DNA of 64,000 bases, taken from positions 112,855,316-112,919,315 of the forward strand of contig NC_089222.1 of the NCBI RefSeq assembly GCF_963924675.1. The letters run 5' to 3'. The position numbers and the translations under genes are program-made. Origin of the DNA: Phocoena phocoena. Lineage: Eukaryota > Chordata > Mammalia > Artiodactyla > Phocoenidae. Below are positions 34,309 through 45,570 of this stretch, piece after piece; the first letter of the stretch is position 1; every line of letters starts with the position of its first letter. The notes beneath the pieces are model-generated. The model was not told where the DNA came from. It saw only the letters and a list, made by a program, of their open reading frames with translations, and ran no database searches.

Positions 34309-34400
34309 CTTCCTCCCTCCCTCCCTCCCTCCCTCCTTTCTTTCCTTCTTTGCTTCTTTCTTCCTTCCTTCCTTTCCTCCTTTCCTTCTTTCTTTCCTCA
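34008..34400. repeat. CT-rich polypyrimidine tracts
   Basis: TTTC/TTCC/CCCT-type runs at 34008-34037 and 34288-34400, one at the end of each 270-bp copy. Plus strand almost purely pyrimidine. Confidence 0.9.
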
Positions 34401-34942
34401 TACTTCTACTAATTCTCTCTACTTTTTCTCCCTTTTATTCTGAGCCGTGTGGATGAAAGGCTCGTGGTGCTCCAGCGAGGAGTCAGGGCTCTGCCTCTGA
34501 GGTAGGAGAGCCAACTTCAGGTCACTGGTCAACAAGAGACCTCCCAGCTCCACATAATATTAAACAGCGGAAATCTCCCAGAGACCTCCATCTTAACACC
34601 AGCACCCAGCTTCACTCAACGACCAGCAAGCCACAGTGCTGGACAACCTATGCCAAACAACTAGCAAAACAGGAACACAACCCCACCCATTAGCAGAGAG
34701 GCTGCCTAAAATCATAATAAGGCCACAGACACCCCAAAACACACCACCAGACGTGAACCTGCCCACTAGAGAGACAAGATCCAGCCTCATCCAGCACAAC
34801 ACAGGCACTAGTCCCCTCCACCAGGAAGCCTACACAACCCACTGAAACAACCTTAGCCACTGGAGACAGACATCAAAAACAACGGGAACTACGAACGTGC
34901 AGCCTGCAAAAAGGAGACCCCAAACACAGTAAGATAAGCAAA

Positions 34943-35836
34943 ATGAGAAGACAGAAAAACACACAGCAGATGAAGGAGCAAGATAAAAACCCACCAGACC
35001 TAACAAATGAAGAGGAAATAGGCAATCTACCTGAAAAAGAATTCAGAATAATGATAGTAAGGATGATCTGAAATCTTGGAAGTAGAATGGACAAAATGCA
35101 AGAAACAGTTAACAAGGACCTACAAGAACTAAAGATGAAACAAGCAACGATGAACAATGCAATAAATGAAATTAAAATCACTCTAGATAGGATCAATAGC
35201 AGAATAACTGAGGCAGAAGAACGGATAAGTGACCTGGAAGATAAAGTAGTGGAAATAACTACTGCAGAGCAGAATAAAGAAAAAAGAATGAAAAGAACTG
35301 AGGACAGTCTCAGAGACCTCTGGGACAACATGAAACGCACCAACATTCGAATTATAGGGGTTCCAGAAGAAGAAGAAAGAAAGAAAGGGACTGAGAAAAT
35401 ATTTGAAGAGATTATAGTTGAAAACTTCCCTAATATGGGAAAGGAAATAGTTAATCAAGTCCAGGAAGCACAGAGGGTCCCATACAGGATAAATACAAGA
35501 AGAAACACGCCAAGACACATATTAATCAAACTGTCAAAAATTAAATACAAAGAAAGCATATTAAAAGCAGCAAGGGAAAAACAACAAATAACACACAAGG
35601 GAATCCCCATAAGGTTAACAGCTGATCTCTCAGCAGAAACCCTACAAGCCAGAAGGGAGTGGCAGGACATACTGAAAGTGATGAAGGAGAATAGCCTGAA
35701 ACCAAGACTACTCTACCCAGCAAGGATCTCATTCACATTTGATGGAGAAATTAAAACCTTTACAGACAAGCAAAAGCTGAGAGAGTTCAGCACCACCAAA
35801 CCAGCTTTACAACAAATGCTAAAGGAACTTCTCTAG
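34943..35836 (+). pseudogene. L1 ORF1 (RNA-binding protein), one premature stop
   Basis: ORF1p is the trimeric RNA chaperone that coats L1 RNA in cytoplasmic ribonucleoprotein particles. The frame opens at ATG 34943 and is interrupted by a single TGA at 35069-35071 (codon 43 of 297), then stays open to TAG at 35834. The ATG at 35087 (codon 49) gives a 249-residue remainder. That remainder keeps a charged coiled-coil stretch (about residues 1-80 of it), the RRM-like part beginning at NIRIIGVPEEEE, and the C-terminal part with RLTADLSAETLQARREW. The lost N-terminus precedes the coiled coil. A CGA-to-TGA CpG transition would explain the stop, but the ancestral codon cannot be known from one copy. 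A sequencing or assembly error is also possible. Confidence 0.9.
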
Positions 35837-35894
35837 ACGCGAAACACAAGAGAAGGAAATGACCTATAGTAGCGAACCCAAAACAATATATAAA

Positions 35895-38800
35895 ATGGAA
35901 ATAGGAACATACATATCAATAATTACCTTAAATGTAAATGGACTAAATGCTCCCACCAAAAGACACAGATTGGCTGAATGGATACAAAAACAAGACCCTT
36001 ATATATGCTGTCTACAAGAGACCCACTTCAGAACTAGAGACACATACAGACTGAAAGTAAGGGGATGGAAAAAGATATTCCATGCAAATGGAAACCAAAA
36101 GAAAGCTAGAGTAGCAATTCTCATATCAGACAAAATAGACTTTAAAATAAGGACTATTAAAAGGGACAAAGAAGGACACTACATAATGATCAAGGGATCG
36201 ATCCAAGAAGAAGATATAACAATTGTAAATATTTATGCACCCAACATAGGAGCACCTCAATACATAAGGCAAATACTAACAACCATAAAAGGGGAGATCA
36301 ACAGTAACACATTCATAGTAGGGGACTTTAACACCCCACTTTCACCCATGGACAGATCATCCAAAATGAAAATAAATAAGGAAACACAAGCTTTAAATGA
36401 TACATTAAACAAGATGGACTTAATTGATATTTATAGGACACTCCATCCAAAAACAACAGAATACACATTTTTCTCAAGTGCTCATGGAACATTCTCCAGG
36501 ATAGATCATATCTTGGGTCACAAATCAAGCCTTGGTAAATTTAAGAGAATTGAAATTGTATCAAGTATCTTTTCCGACCACAACGCCATGAGACTAGATA
36601 TCAATTACAGGAAAAGATCTGTAAAAAATACAAACACATGGAGGCTAAACAATACACTACTTAATAATGAAGTGATCACTGAAGAAATCAAAGAGGAAAT
36701 AAAAAAATACCTAGAAACAAATGACAATGGAGACACAACGACCCAAAATCTATGGGATGCAGCAAAAGCAGTTCTAAGGGGGAAGTTTATAGCAATACAA
36801 GCCCACCTTAAGAAGCAGGAAACATCTCGAATAAACAACCTAACCTTGCACCTCAAGCAATTAGAGAAAGAAGAACAAAAAAACCCCAAAGCTAGCAGAA
36901 GGAAAGAAATCATAAAAATCAGATCAGAAATAAATGAAAAAGAAATGAAGGAAACGATAGCAAAGATCAATAAAACTAAAAGCTGGTTCTTTGAGAAGAT
37001 AAACAAAATAGATAAACCACTAGCCAGACTCATCAAGAAAAAAAGGGAGAAGACTCAAATCAATAGAATTAGAAATGAAAAAGGAGAAGTAACAACTGAC
37101 ACTGCAGAAATAAAAAAAATCATGAGAGATTACTACAAGCAACTCTATGCCAATAAAATGGACAATCTGGAAGAAATGGACAAATTCTTAGAAATGCACA
37201 ACCTGCCAAGACTGAATCAGGAAGAAATAGAAAATATGAACAGACCAATCACAAGCACTGAAATTGAAACTGTGATTAAAAACCTTCCAACAAACAAAAG
37301 CCCAGGACCAGATGGCTTCACAGGTGAATTCTATCAAACGTTTAGAGAAGAGCTAACACCTATCCTTCTCAAACTCTTCCAAAATATAGCAGAGGGAGGA
37401 ACACTCCCAAATTCCTTCTACGAAGCCACCATCACCTTGATACCAAAACCAGACAAGGATGTCACAAAGAAAGAAAACTACAGGCCAATATCACTGATGA
37501 ACATAGATGCAAAAATCCTCAACAAAATACTAGCAAACAGAATCCAACAGCACATTAAAAGGATCATACACCATGATCAAGTGGGGTTTAATCCAGGAAT
37601 GCAAGGATTCTTCAATATACGCAAATCTATCAATGTGATAAACCATATTAACAAATTGAAGGAGAAAAACCATATGATCATCTCAATAGATGCAGAGAAA
37701 GCTTTCGACAAAATTCAACACCCATTTATGATAAAAACCCTCCAGAAAGTAGGCATAGAGGGAACTTTCCTAAACATAATAAAAGCCATATATGACAAGC
37801 CCACAGCAAACATCATCCTCAATGGTGAAAAACTGAAAGCATTTCCACTAAGATCAGGAACAAGACAAGGTTGCCCACTCTCACCACTCTTATTCAACAT
37901 AGTTTTGGAAGTTTTAGCCACAGCAATCAGAGAAGAAAAGGAAATAAAAGGAATCCAAATCGGAAAAGAAGAAGTAAAGCTGTCACTGTTTGCAGATGAC
38001 ATGATACTATACATAGAGAATCCTAAAGATGCTACCAGAAAACTACTAGAGCTAATCAATGAATTTGGTAAAGTAGCAGGATACAAAATTAATGCACAGA
38101 AATCTCTGGCATTCCTATATACTAATGATGAAAAATCTGAAAGTGAAATCAAGAAAACACTCCCATTTACCATTGCAACAAAAAGAATAAAATATCTAGG
38201 AATAAACCTACCTAAGGATACGAAAGACCTGTATGCAGAAAATTATAAGACACTGATGAAAGAAATTAAAGATGATACAAATAGATGGAGAGATATACCA
38301 TGTTCTTGGATGGGAAGAATCAACATTGTGAAAATGACTCTACTACCCAAAGCAATCTACAGATTCAATGCAATCCCTATCAAACTACCACTGGCATTTT
38401 TCACAGAACTAGAACAAAAATTTTCGCAATTTGTATGGAAACACAAAAGACCCCGAATAGCCAAAGCAATCTTGAGAACGAAAAAAGGAGCTGGAGGAAT
38501 CAGGCTCCCTGACTTCAGACTATATTACAAAGCAACAGTAATCAAGACAGTATGGTACTGGCACAAAAACAGAAAGATAGATCAGTGGAACAGGATAGAA
38601 AGCCCAGAGATAAACCCACGCACATATGGACACCTTATCTTTGATAAAGGAGGCAGGAATGTACAGTGGATAAAGGACAGCCTCTTCAATAAATGGTGCT
38701 GGGAAAACTGGACAGGTACATGTAAAAGTATGAGATTAGATCACTCCCTAACACCATACACAAAAATAAGCTCAAAATGGATTAAAGACCTAAATGTAAG

Positions 38801-39713
38801 GCCAGAAACTATCAAACTCTTAGAAGAAAACATAGGAAGAACACTCTATGACATAAATCACAGCAAGATCCTTTCTGACCCACCTCCTAGAGTAATGGAA
38901 ATAAAAACAAAAATAAACAAATGGGACCTAATGAAACTTCAAAGCTTTTGCACAGCAAAGGAAACCATAACCAAGACCAAAAGACAACCCTCAGAATGGG
39001 AGAAAACATTTGCAAATGAAGCAACTGACAAAGGATTAATCTCCAAAATTTACAAGCAGCTCATGCAGCTCAATAACAAAAAAACAAACAACCCCATCCA
39101 AAAATGGGCAGAAGACCTAAATAGACATTTCTCCAAAGAAGATATACAGAATGCCAACAAACACATGAAAGAATGCTCAGCATCATTAATCATTAGAGAA
39201 ATGCAAATCAAAACTACAATGAGATATCATCTCACACCAGTCAGAATGGCCATCATCAAAAAATCAAGAAACAATAAATGCTGGAGAGGGTGTGGAGAAA
39301 AGGGGACACTCTTGCACTGCTGGTGGGAATGTGAATTGGTTCAGCCACTGTGGAGAACAGTATGGAGGTTCCTTAAAAAACTACAAATAGAATTACCATA
39401 TGACCCAGCAATCGCACTACTTGGCATATACCCTGAGAAAACCAAAATTCAAAGAGAGTCATGTACCAAAATGTTCATTGCAGCTCTATTTACAATAGCC
39501 AGGACATGGAAACAACCTAAGCGCCCATCATCGGATGAATGGATAAAGAAGATGTGGCACATATACACAATGGAATATTACTCAGCCTTAAAAAGAAATG
39601 AAATTGAGCTATTTGTAATGAGATGGATAGACCTAGAATCTGTCATACAGAGTGAAGTAAGTCAGAAAGAAAAAGACAAATACCGTATGCTAACACATAT
39701 ATATGGAATTTAA
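35895..39713 (+). CDS. L1 ORF2 protein: endonuclease and reverse transcriptase
   Basis: An uninterrupted frame of 1272 codons from ATG 35895; human ORF2p has 1275. I prefer this ATG to the in-frame one at 35859 because it puts LTLN-type LNVNGLN at the same distance as in human L1. The AP-like endonuclease (about 1-240) has N13, E42 (QETHF), D144 and N146 (VGDFN), D204 (RIDHI) and H229 (SDHN). The reverse transcriptase has [27 protein letters not shown] and the catalytic FADD (699-702). The C-terminal Cys-rich motif has C1129, C1133, H1141 and C1146. The protein nicks target DNA and copies L1 RNA there (target-primed reverse transcription), acting preferentially on its own RNA and also mobilising SINEs. 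No stops or frameshifts; activity is untested. Confidence 0.96.
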   Translation: MEIGTYISIITLNVNGLNAPTKRHRLAEWIQKQDPYICCLQETHFRTRDTYRLKVRGWKKIFHANGNQKKARVAILISDKIDFKIRTIKRDKEGHYIMIKGSIQEEDITIVNIYAPNIGAPQYIRQILTTIKGEINSNTFIVGDFNTPLSPMDRSSKMKINKETQALNDTLNKMDLIDIYRTLHPKTTEYTFFSSAHGTFSRIDHILGHKSSLGKFKRIEIVSSIFSDHNAMRLDINYRKRSVKNTNTWRLNNTLLNNEVITEEIKEEIKKYLETNDNGDTTTQNLWDAAKAVLRGKFIAIQAHLKKQETSRINNLTLHLKQLEKEEQKNPKASRRKEIIKIRSEINEKEMKETIAKINKTKSWFFEKINKIDKPLARLIKKKREKTQINRIRNEKGEVTTDTAEIKKIMRDYYKQLYANKMDNLEEMDKFLEMHNLPRLNQEEIENMNRPITSTEIETVIKNLPTNKSPGPDGFTGEFYQTFREELTPILLKLFQNIAEGGTLPNSFYEATITLIPKPDKDVTKKENYRPISLMNIDAKILNKILANRIQQHIKRIIHHDQVGFNPGMQGFFNIRKSINVINHINKLKEKNHMIISIDAEKAFDKIQHPFMIKTLQKVGIEGTFLNIIKAIYDKPTANIILNGEKLKAFPLRSGTRQGCPLSPLLFNIVLEVLATAIREEKEIKGIQIGKEEVKLSLFADDMILYIENPKDATRKLLELINEFGKVAGYKINAQKSLAFLYTNDEKSESEIKKTLPFTIATKRIKYLGINLPKDTKDLYAENYKTLMKEIKDDTNRWRDIPCSWMGRINIVKMTLLPKAIYRFNAIPIKLPLAFFTELEQKFSQFVWKHKRPRIAKAILRTKKGAGGIRLPDFRLYYKATVIKTVWYWHKNRKIDQWNRIESPEINPRTYGHLIFDKGGRNVQWIKDSLFNKWCWENWTGTCKSMRLDHSLTPYTKISSKWIKDLNVRPETIKLLEENIGRTLYDINHSKILSDPPPRVMEIKTKINKWDLMKLQSFCTAKETITKTKRQPSEWEKTFANEATDKGLISKIYKQLMQLNNKKTNNPIQKWAEDLNRHFSKEDIQNANKHMKECSASLIIREMQIKTTMRYHLTPVRMAIIKKSRNNKCWRGCGEKGTLLHCWWECELVQPLWRTVWRFLKKLQIELPYDPAIALLGIYPEKTKIQRESCTKMFIAALFTIARTWKQPKRPSSDEWIKKMWHIYTMEYYSALKRNEIELFVMRWIDLESVIQSEVSQKEKDKYRMLTHIYGI

Positions 39714-40067
39714 GGGAAAAAATGGTCATGAAGAACCTAGGGGTAAGATAGGAATAAAGACGCAGACCTACTGGAGAACGGACTTAAGGATATGGGGAGG
39801 GGGAAGGGTGAGTTTTGACAGGGCGAGAGAGAGTCATGGACATATACACACTAACAAACGTAGTAAGGTAGATAGCTGGGGGGAAGCAGCCGCAAGGCAC
39901 AGGGATATTAGCTCGGTGCTTTGTGACAGCCTGGAAGGGTGGGATGGGGAGAGTGGGAGGGAGGGAGACGCAAGAGGGAAGACATATGGGAACATATGTA
40001 TATGTATAGCTGATTCACTTTGTTGTAAAGCAGAAACTAACACACCATTGTAAAGCAATTATACCCC

Positions 40068-40073
40068 AATAAA
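40068..40073 (+). terminator. L1 poly(A) signal
   Basis: AATAAA eight bases before the A-run at 40081-40095, in the normal position for the L1 3' end. Confidence 0.85.
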
Positions 40074-40093
40074 GATGTTTAAAAAAAAAAAAA

Positions 40094-40108
40094 AAGAAAT
40101 ATACAATT
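40094..40108 (+). repeat. L1 target-site duplication, right copy
   Basis: AAGAAATATACAATT, identical to 32439-32453, directly after the A-tail (the first two A's are shared with the tail). Confidence 0.97.
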
Positions 40109-41529
40109 TATTATAGAAAGTAAGAAGACATGAACAAACTTGATTTGCTTTGGAATCCCTTCAAATACCAGAGATATTATAGCTTGCATTTCTCAGGTGG
40201 AGAAAGATACACACAGGTCTTAAGTAAATTATATAAGGAAAAATAATAATCACTAGGAAATACAAGATTCTTGTAGAGATTTGGGGGCGTGCATTATTTT
40301 GTATTTTGAATATCTATTGAAATTAACAGATTATATCCTACAGTTTAGATCAGTAGTTCAGGACACAGGCATCAATGTTGCTTGATGTTGCTTACATACC
40401 AAAACTGATAATACATAGCATAATTGTAAATGTTAAAATCTTTCTACACCCAAAAATAATGAAAAGTGAACACTTGGTTCACTTTACCAAAATATCTTTT
40501 TCAAATAGTCTTAATTAACAAACCTTAATTCTATTTTTTCTTACTTTTTCCTAGTTTTAAAGTAAATGACCCTATTAAAGGTTGCACTGAAATCTTAAAA
40601 AAAATCACTACGAATATTCAGGTATGCATGAAGTATTGAAATATGGATAATGACTTGAGCATGTCACTAAAATGATCATCTGTTCCCAGTTAATACTGAT
40701 ATATTGCAGTTGGGAGGTCTTTCAATGATCACATTACTGGGAAATTATTGCTACTCATATAATTCGTTCTTGTAATCATGTATTTATCAAAGATACAAAA
40801 GACAAGTCTCTCAAGAGATTTATTAAAATCCTATTCTCTTGATTTTTAATTGGTAAAGAAGATAGCTTTTCCATTTTTTTTTCCTGAAAGAACAACTGGG
40901 TTTTCATCAACAGAAGTATCATGTAAAATTATGCAATTGTCATATACATAAATCTCCACTTTTAAAGGGCAGAAAATAATATGCCAAAGTGAAGAATCAC
41001 TTTATAGCACTTTTTGTTCTATGAAGTCATAATCAAATCAAAAATTACTTATTAAACAGCTATAGACACAAGGCAATCTATTAACCACTGAAGTTAAATA
41101 GCATTAAAGTGATAAGGTAAATGTACATAATACTAGGAAACAAGTTATATGTAGATTCTTTCATTTACTTCAGAATTAGTTTTACCAATTTTTATAAGTT
41201 TAAGTAACTCTAAATTATTGTATTAATTATATATTTTTAAATCCATAAACGTGGCAATGTGCCTAGCAAGACAGAACATTAACATACAGTCACTTTCTCA
41301 GTACATTTTAGGCACCCATCCTCAGTTCTAATGCCCTGGTCCATCCTGTGACTGTGCATGCCAACAAGTTTGACATCAGACAATAAATTGCAGATACTCT
41401 TATAGGTTGTTGGAGTAAGTAATTCAAAATAACAAAGGATTTCTGACTTCTTGTTGTCCTCAATCACCAAGTCAAGTTTCTTCACTGTAGTCACTCCCTT
41501 CCTGCTTTACTCTGTCTGCATATTTCCAC
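40109..41529. other. No recognised feature
   Basis: AT-rich and repeat-poor by eye. A 71-codon minus frame at 41279-41494 has no domain I recognise. Confidence 0.45.
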
Positions 41530-41797
41530 ACTACATACTTTAGAAATTCTTATGTCCAGCCCATACCTGGAATGGGGAGTCACACTCTCCCAACTTGAGA
41601 GTGGAGTATCTTCATAAATTAGTTGGAATAATTCTGCATGAGACATTTGTCTCTTCTTCCCCATTAATTAATTAATATTTGTATGGTCTTATGGATATTT
41701 ATTTTATACTTTGTGTTATAATACTATGTTAAGATTGTTCATATTGTTTCAGCTTTGGCTGAACACTGAGGACTCAGTTGGCCCTTGAACTCCTATC

Positions 41798-41848
<51 letters not shown>

Positions 41849-42300
41849 AGGCATTTTCTTACTTTCTGGCATTACAAGATGCTATATTTGTATTTTCTTC
41901 CCTAGTCTTAGAATCAGGTATTTCTACAGGAAGCCCTAGTAGCTTTTATTGGAGAATGATAAAGGTAAACAAGATCTGGGTACCAGATGTGCTTCTTGCT
42001 ACTGGGATGTTTGTTTGTTTGTTTTTAACCTTCTCTGCTAACAGAGCAAAATTATATGTGTTTATAGAAACCTGCATATTTACACATATCTATAAATATT
42101 TCTGTGGGCAACCCTCTGTATTTATACTCAGCTAAACTTGAGTTTACTCTTATGTCTCCAATCCATTACCACATGCATCATTCTAGCTTCTTCCCCTGCT
42201 TATCTGTAAACTCCCACTCCAACAGTGAGAATCTGGCTCCCATCAATTCTCATCTGTGTATTTAATTATTGCATGAATAGCAACATCAAAGTCATAAATC
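41530..42300. mobile_element. Old L1M-like 3' region, with (GT)n
   Basis: 41900-42250 (GCCCTAGTAGCTTTTATTGGAGAATG, CAAGATCTGGGTACC, CTTGCTACTGGGATG, TGAGAATCTGGCTCCCATCA) follows an old L1M 3' region seen again, more diverged, at 44290-44530. A (GT)n run interrupts it. Confidence 0.45.
41801..41847. repeat. (GT)23 microsatellite
   Basis: A pure GT run of about 47 bp, the longest uninterrupted dinucleotide repeat in the window. Confidence 0.95.
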
Positions 42301-42439
42301 ATATTGACAATATGTATACTTGATATGATGTAATGACAATGACACTTTACTTCTGTGGTCTTCCTAGCATTAACCCATAGCACTAATCTCATCAAGAAAA
42401 AAAAGAATTAGAGAATCCAGTTGAAGAAACTTCTTCAAT

Positions 42440-42680
42440 TACCCGAGTATTGTTCGAAATATTCCAACAGAAAAGGGACATTAGATAAAAACTAATAAAA
42501 TCTAAAATAAACTATAGACTTTAATTATAATGTATCAACATTGGTTAATTTACTGTAACAAATCATCATACTAACCTAAGATGTTAATAATAAAGGAAAC
42601 TGGGAGCTCTCTGTATTATATTCTCTGATTTTTGAGTAAATCCAAAACTATTCTAAAAAGTAAAGTTTGATAAAAAGATT
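42440..42680 (+). mobile_element. L1M 3' end
   Basis: AACAGAAAAGGGACATTAG, AATGTATCAACATTGG, TAAGATGTTAATAATAAAGG and AAAACTATTCTAAAAAGTAAAG: same family as 28450-29120. Confidence 0.6.
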
Positions 42681-43084
42681 TTTAGAAAAGAATTTTAATG
42701 TGTTTCAAAGTATGCTCACAATAATTAAATTGTTGTGCATATAAATAAATAAAGAACTACTTAAGTAATATCATATATAGATATTATTACAGGAAAGATG
42801 TTCTTTTTAAAAACTATTCTTAGTAATAAGTCATTTGACGGCTAAAATTTGGCTCTGTGGTAGTTTTTATATTTAACAGTTGTAAGATAAATCTAATTAA
42901 TAGTAGAAGATAACTTGAAAATCCAAATTTTTAAATGTACAAAAAGAATATATTTTTACACTCTATAAAACATTTACGTAAATGTATTAACACTGTATTT
43001 TCAGTATGATCAGGGACAACGTGACAGTGTCAGTCAAATGTTTTAGTAGTCTGGTATAGAGATGATAAATTATACTAATAACAT
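42681..43084. other. No recognised feature
   Basis: AT-rich spacer, no supported gene. Confidence 0.45.
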
Positions 43085-43940
43085 GTATGTATTAATTGTC
43101 TCTGCTGTGTAACAAATTATCACAGACTTTGCAGTCTGAACTAACATACATTTATTATCTCACGGTTTCTGTGGGTCAGGGTCAGTTAAGCCTGGGCAGA
43201 GCTTAACTGGGTCCTCCGCTCAATATCTCCCAATGATGCCATCAAGTTACTGGGTGGGCTTTGTTTCTTTCTGGAACTTAGGGTCCTCTTCCAAGCTCCA
43301 AGTTTGTTAGAAGAGTGTAGTTATTTGCAGTTGTAAGACTGAGTTCCATATTTTCTTGCTGACTGTCAGCCAGGGCTCCCTTTCAGCTCCTAGAGCACCC
43401 ATGCATTTCTTGCCATAATGGTCATCTCATAGGTTCTTGTACAGCGTGGCAGTGTCTCTCTCTCTTTTTTTAAATATAATTTTACTTTTTAAAAATTTAT
43501 TTACTTATTTTTTTTGTCTGAGTTGGGTCTGTGCTGCTGTGCACGGGCTTTCTCTAGTTGCAGCAAGTGGGGCAGTGCACAGGCTTCTCATTGTGGTGGC
43601 TTCTCTTGTTGCAGAGCATGGGCTCTAGGCACTCAAGCTTCAGTAGTTGCAGCACACGAGCTCAGTAGTTGTGGCTCGCGGGCTCTAGAGCACAGGCTCA
43701 GTAGTGGTGGCGCATGGGCTTGGTTGCTCTGCAGCATGTGGGATCTTCCCAGACCAGGAATCGAACCATGTCCCCTGCATTGGCAGGCAGATTCCTAACC
43801 ACTGCACCACCAGGTAAGTCCCACAGTGTCTCTTTAAATGGCTTTCAACACATGTGTTTTCTTTCAGTGCATCCTAATCAAGGCAGTCATAATGCCGATT
43901 TATGCCAGTACTGTAGATCTTAATTTTAATCACTCAGTTA
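43085..43940 (-). mobile_element. MaLR-like LTR, antisense, split by a SINE
   Basis: Left part 43085-43449 has CTGTGTAACAAATTATCACAG, TTTATTATCTCACGGTTTC and TTCTTGCTGACTGTCAGCC, the antisense of an MLT1-like LTR. The right part continues after the SINE at 43463-43822. Confidence 0.5.
43450..43833 (-). mobile_element. CHR-type SINE (long form), antisense
   Basis: T-rich tail, long body with AGTAGTTGTGGCTC-like repeats, then the complement of the tRNA-like head ending ACCAGGTAAGTCCC at 43822. Flanks CAGTGTCTCT (43450-43459 and 43824-43833) are the target duplication. Inserted in a MaLR-like LTR. Confidence 0.9.
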
Positions 43941-44289
43941 AGGCGATGACTTCCAGCTTTATTCACTGTGAAATTATTTCCCCATTGTAATCAATAAGTA
44001 TATTATGGTGTTATACTTTGAGATTATTACAATTAGCTGTTAGTCATAAAACTTTCAAATACTAATTAAGCATTAATTGATGATTCTTGCTTAGGTCAAT
44101 TATTATTTTTATGGCTACCAAATTTTATAATTCTACATATTTCAGCTGTCTTTCTACTGTAAGGAAGAACTTTCCCTTCTTAGTTATTTGTTTGCATATA
44201 TTAATTTATTTATATCAATATGGGTTCATGGGTTCTTACTCTGTTCACTGTATTGTAATTACCTACTTATATTTATTTCAGTTGATCTA

Positions 44290-45570
44290 GTCCTGGCAAT
44301 GCCATTTCATGAAGGACCTCTAGCTCCTTTTAGTAAAGGCTTGAATATAGAAGCCAAAATCTGGACACTGTTCTGTGCTACCGAAGGTCATGGCTTCTTG
44401 GCACATCAAAAGACAGGGTTAGGAAATAAATGAATGTATATGCGTACTTTCACACATATGTATAAACCTCTCTTCTATTTCAATATCTATCGATTATGTA
44501 TCCATCGATCATCTGCCAATTCCAAACCTGCCACCTACCAATCTGAAGCAGTCTGCCTTTTTCTTTAGTCTCTCCCTTCCCTACTCCTATAGGACCAATT
44601 TCAGATTTCACCTGAGAAGCTCCCAAGGAGCTTTCCAACTAACACAGTAACAAATTGGGATCTCATTATCACAAGATATTAACCTATTTACTCACTCACA
44701 GAATACACAGGAAGTACTTTAAGAGTTGCTAACACATAAAAATAGGAAAATGAAACAACTGAAGTAAAGGGTTTGTGTTTAGCCTAAGAGCATATTGTCC
44801 AAAAACTGTTAATTTTTCTCCCCCTCCTTTCCTATAGTTATACTATTCTTTTGAAATCTACTTGAATTTATGTGTTTCTGTTTATTTTTATGTTAGTATG
44901 TTTACTCTATCCCCTTTGATTTCTGAGTTTATTATTTTTTTCAGTATGTGAAACATTAACATAATTTAAAAAGTCAGAGTGGTATAAAAAATATATTCAC
45001 AGATGTGTTCTTCTCACCCCCTATTATTTCTATTCTTTCTACTATGCTTCCATCTCAACATAAGGAACTAATATTATTGGTTTCTGGCTTATTCTTTCTG
45101 TGTTTATCTCTTTATGCATAAGTAAGCAAATACATATTATTTTAATTTTCCCTTCCTTTTTCACAAAATGTGTTATTTCTCTGTATGTATAGATATTCTT
45201 TTCTATTTTCTTGAAAATCATCCTACATCAGACCTTATAGATCCTTTACATTCCATTTTACAACTGCACGACATTTTGTGGCTATACCAGTTTATTAACC
45301 ACTCTTCTATGTTTGGGGTATTTACACTGCTTCCAGTATATTGTAAATACAAAAAAAATGCTGCAATTAATAAATATACATTTATGTATTTTTATATTAT
45401 TGGAGGTTTATCTTTAGCATAAACTCCACAAGAAGGGAAATTTTGGAGTCATAAGATCAACACGTATGTTGTTTTGTTAGACATTGTCAAATTCTTCTCC
45501 ATAAGGATTCTACAGACTGGAATTTGCACCCCAAAAAATGTATGAGTGCCAGATTTCCCACAGCTGTATG
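44290..45570 (-). mobile_element. Old L1M 3' region, probably antisense
   Basis: 44940-45570 follows the antisense of an old L1M 3' UTR: TTTAAAAAGTCAGAGTGGTA, TTCTTGAAAATCATCCTACATCA, ACAACTGCACGACATTTTG, ATGCTGCAATTAATAAATATAC, GTCAAATTCTTCTCCATAAGG, AATGTATGAGTGCCAG. 44290-44690 is a related, weaker segment. Confidence 0.55.

Larger units (their letters stand above)
32454..34942 (+). promoter_or_regulatory. L1 5' UTR / internal promoter region
   Basis: About 2.49 kb, longer than the roughly 0.9 kb of the human L1 5' UTR. The first 1.1 kb (to about 33560) is strongly CpG-rich against an AT-rich background and acts like a small CpG island. It contains a YY1-type site at the start, a 38-bp tandem array (33112-33275), a 270-bp direct duplication (33769-34308) and long CT tracts. 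L1 5' UTRs carry an internal RNA polymerase II promoter that lets new copies bring their own promoter; that role is inferred here from position. Confidence 0.85.
32454..40093 (+). mobile_element. L1: Full-length young LINE-1 retrotransposon
   Basis: A complete L1 of about 7.64 kb: 5' UTR 32454-34942, ORF1 34943-35836, spacer 35837-35894, ORF2 35895-39713, 3' UTR with AATAAA (40068-40073) and A-tail. It begins with GGGGG followed by a YY1-type AAGATGGCGG, as full-length mammalian L1s do, so the 5' end is not truncated. The perfect 15-bp target duplication, high CpG retention in the 5' UTR and intact ORF2 indicate very recent insertion. ORF1 has a stop at codon 43, so autonomy in cis is doubtful unless translation restarts at Met49. 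The surrounding L1 fragments at 27411, 54945 and 59843 are older relatives. Confidence 0.97.

Noticed and set aside
36605..37036. 143-codon minus frame, and another at 37715-38173
   Set aside because: Antisense shadows of the intact L1 ORF2.
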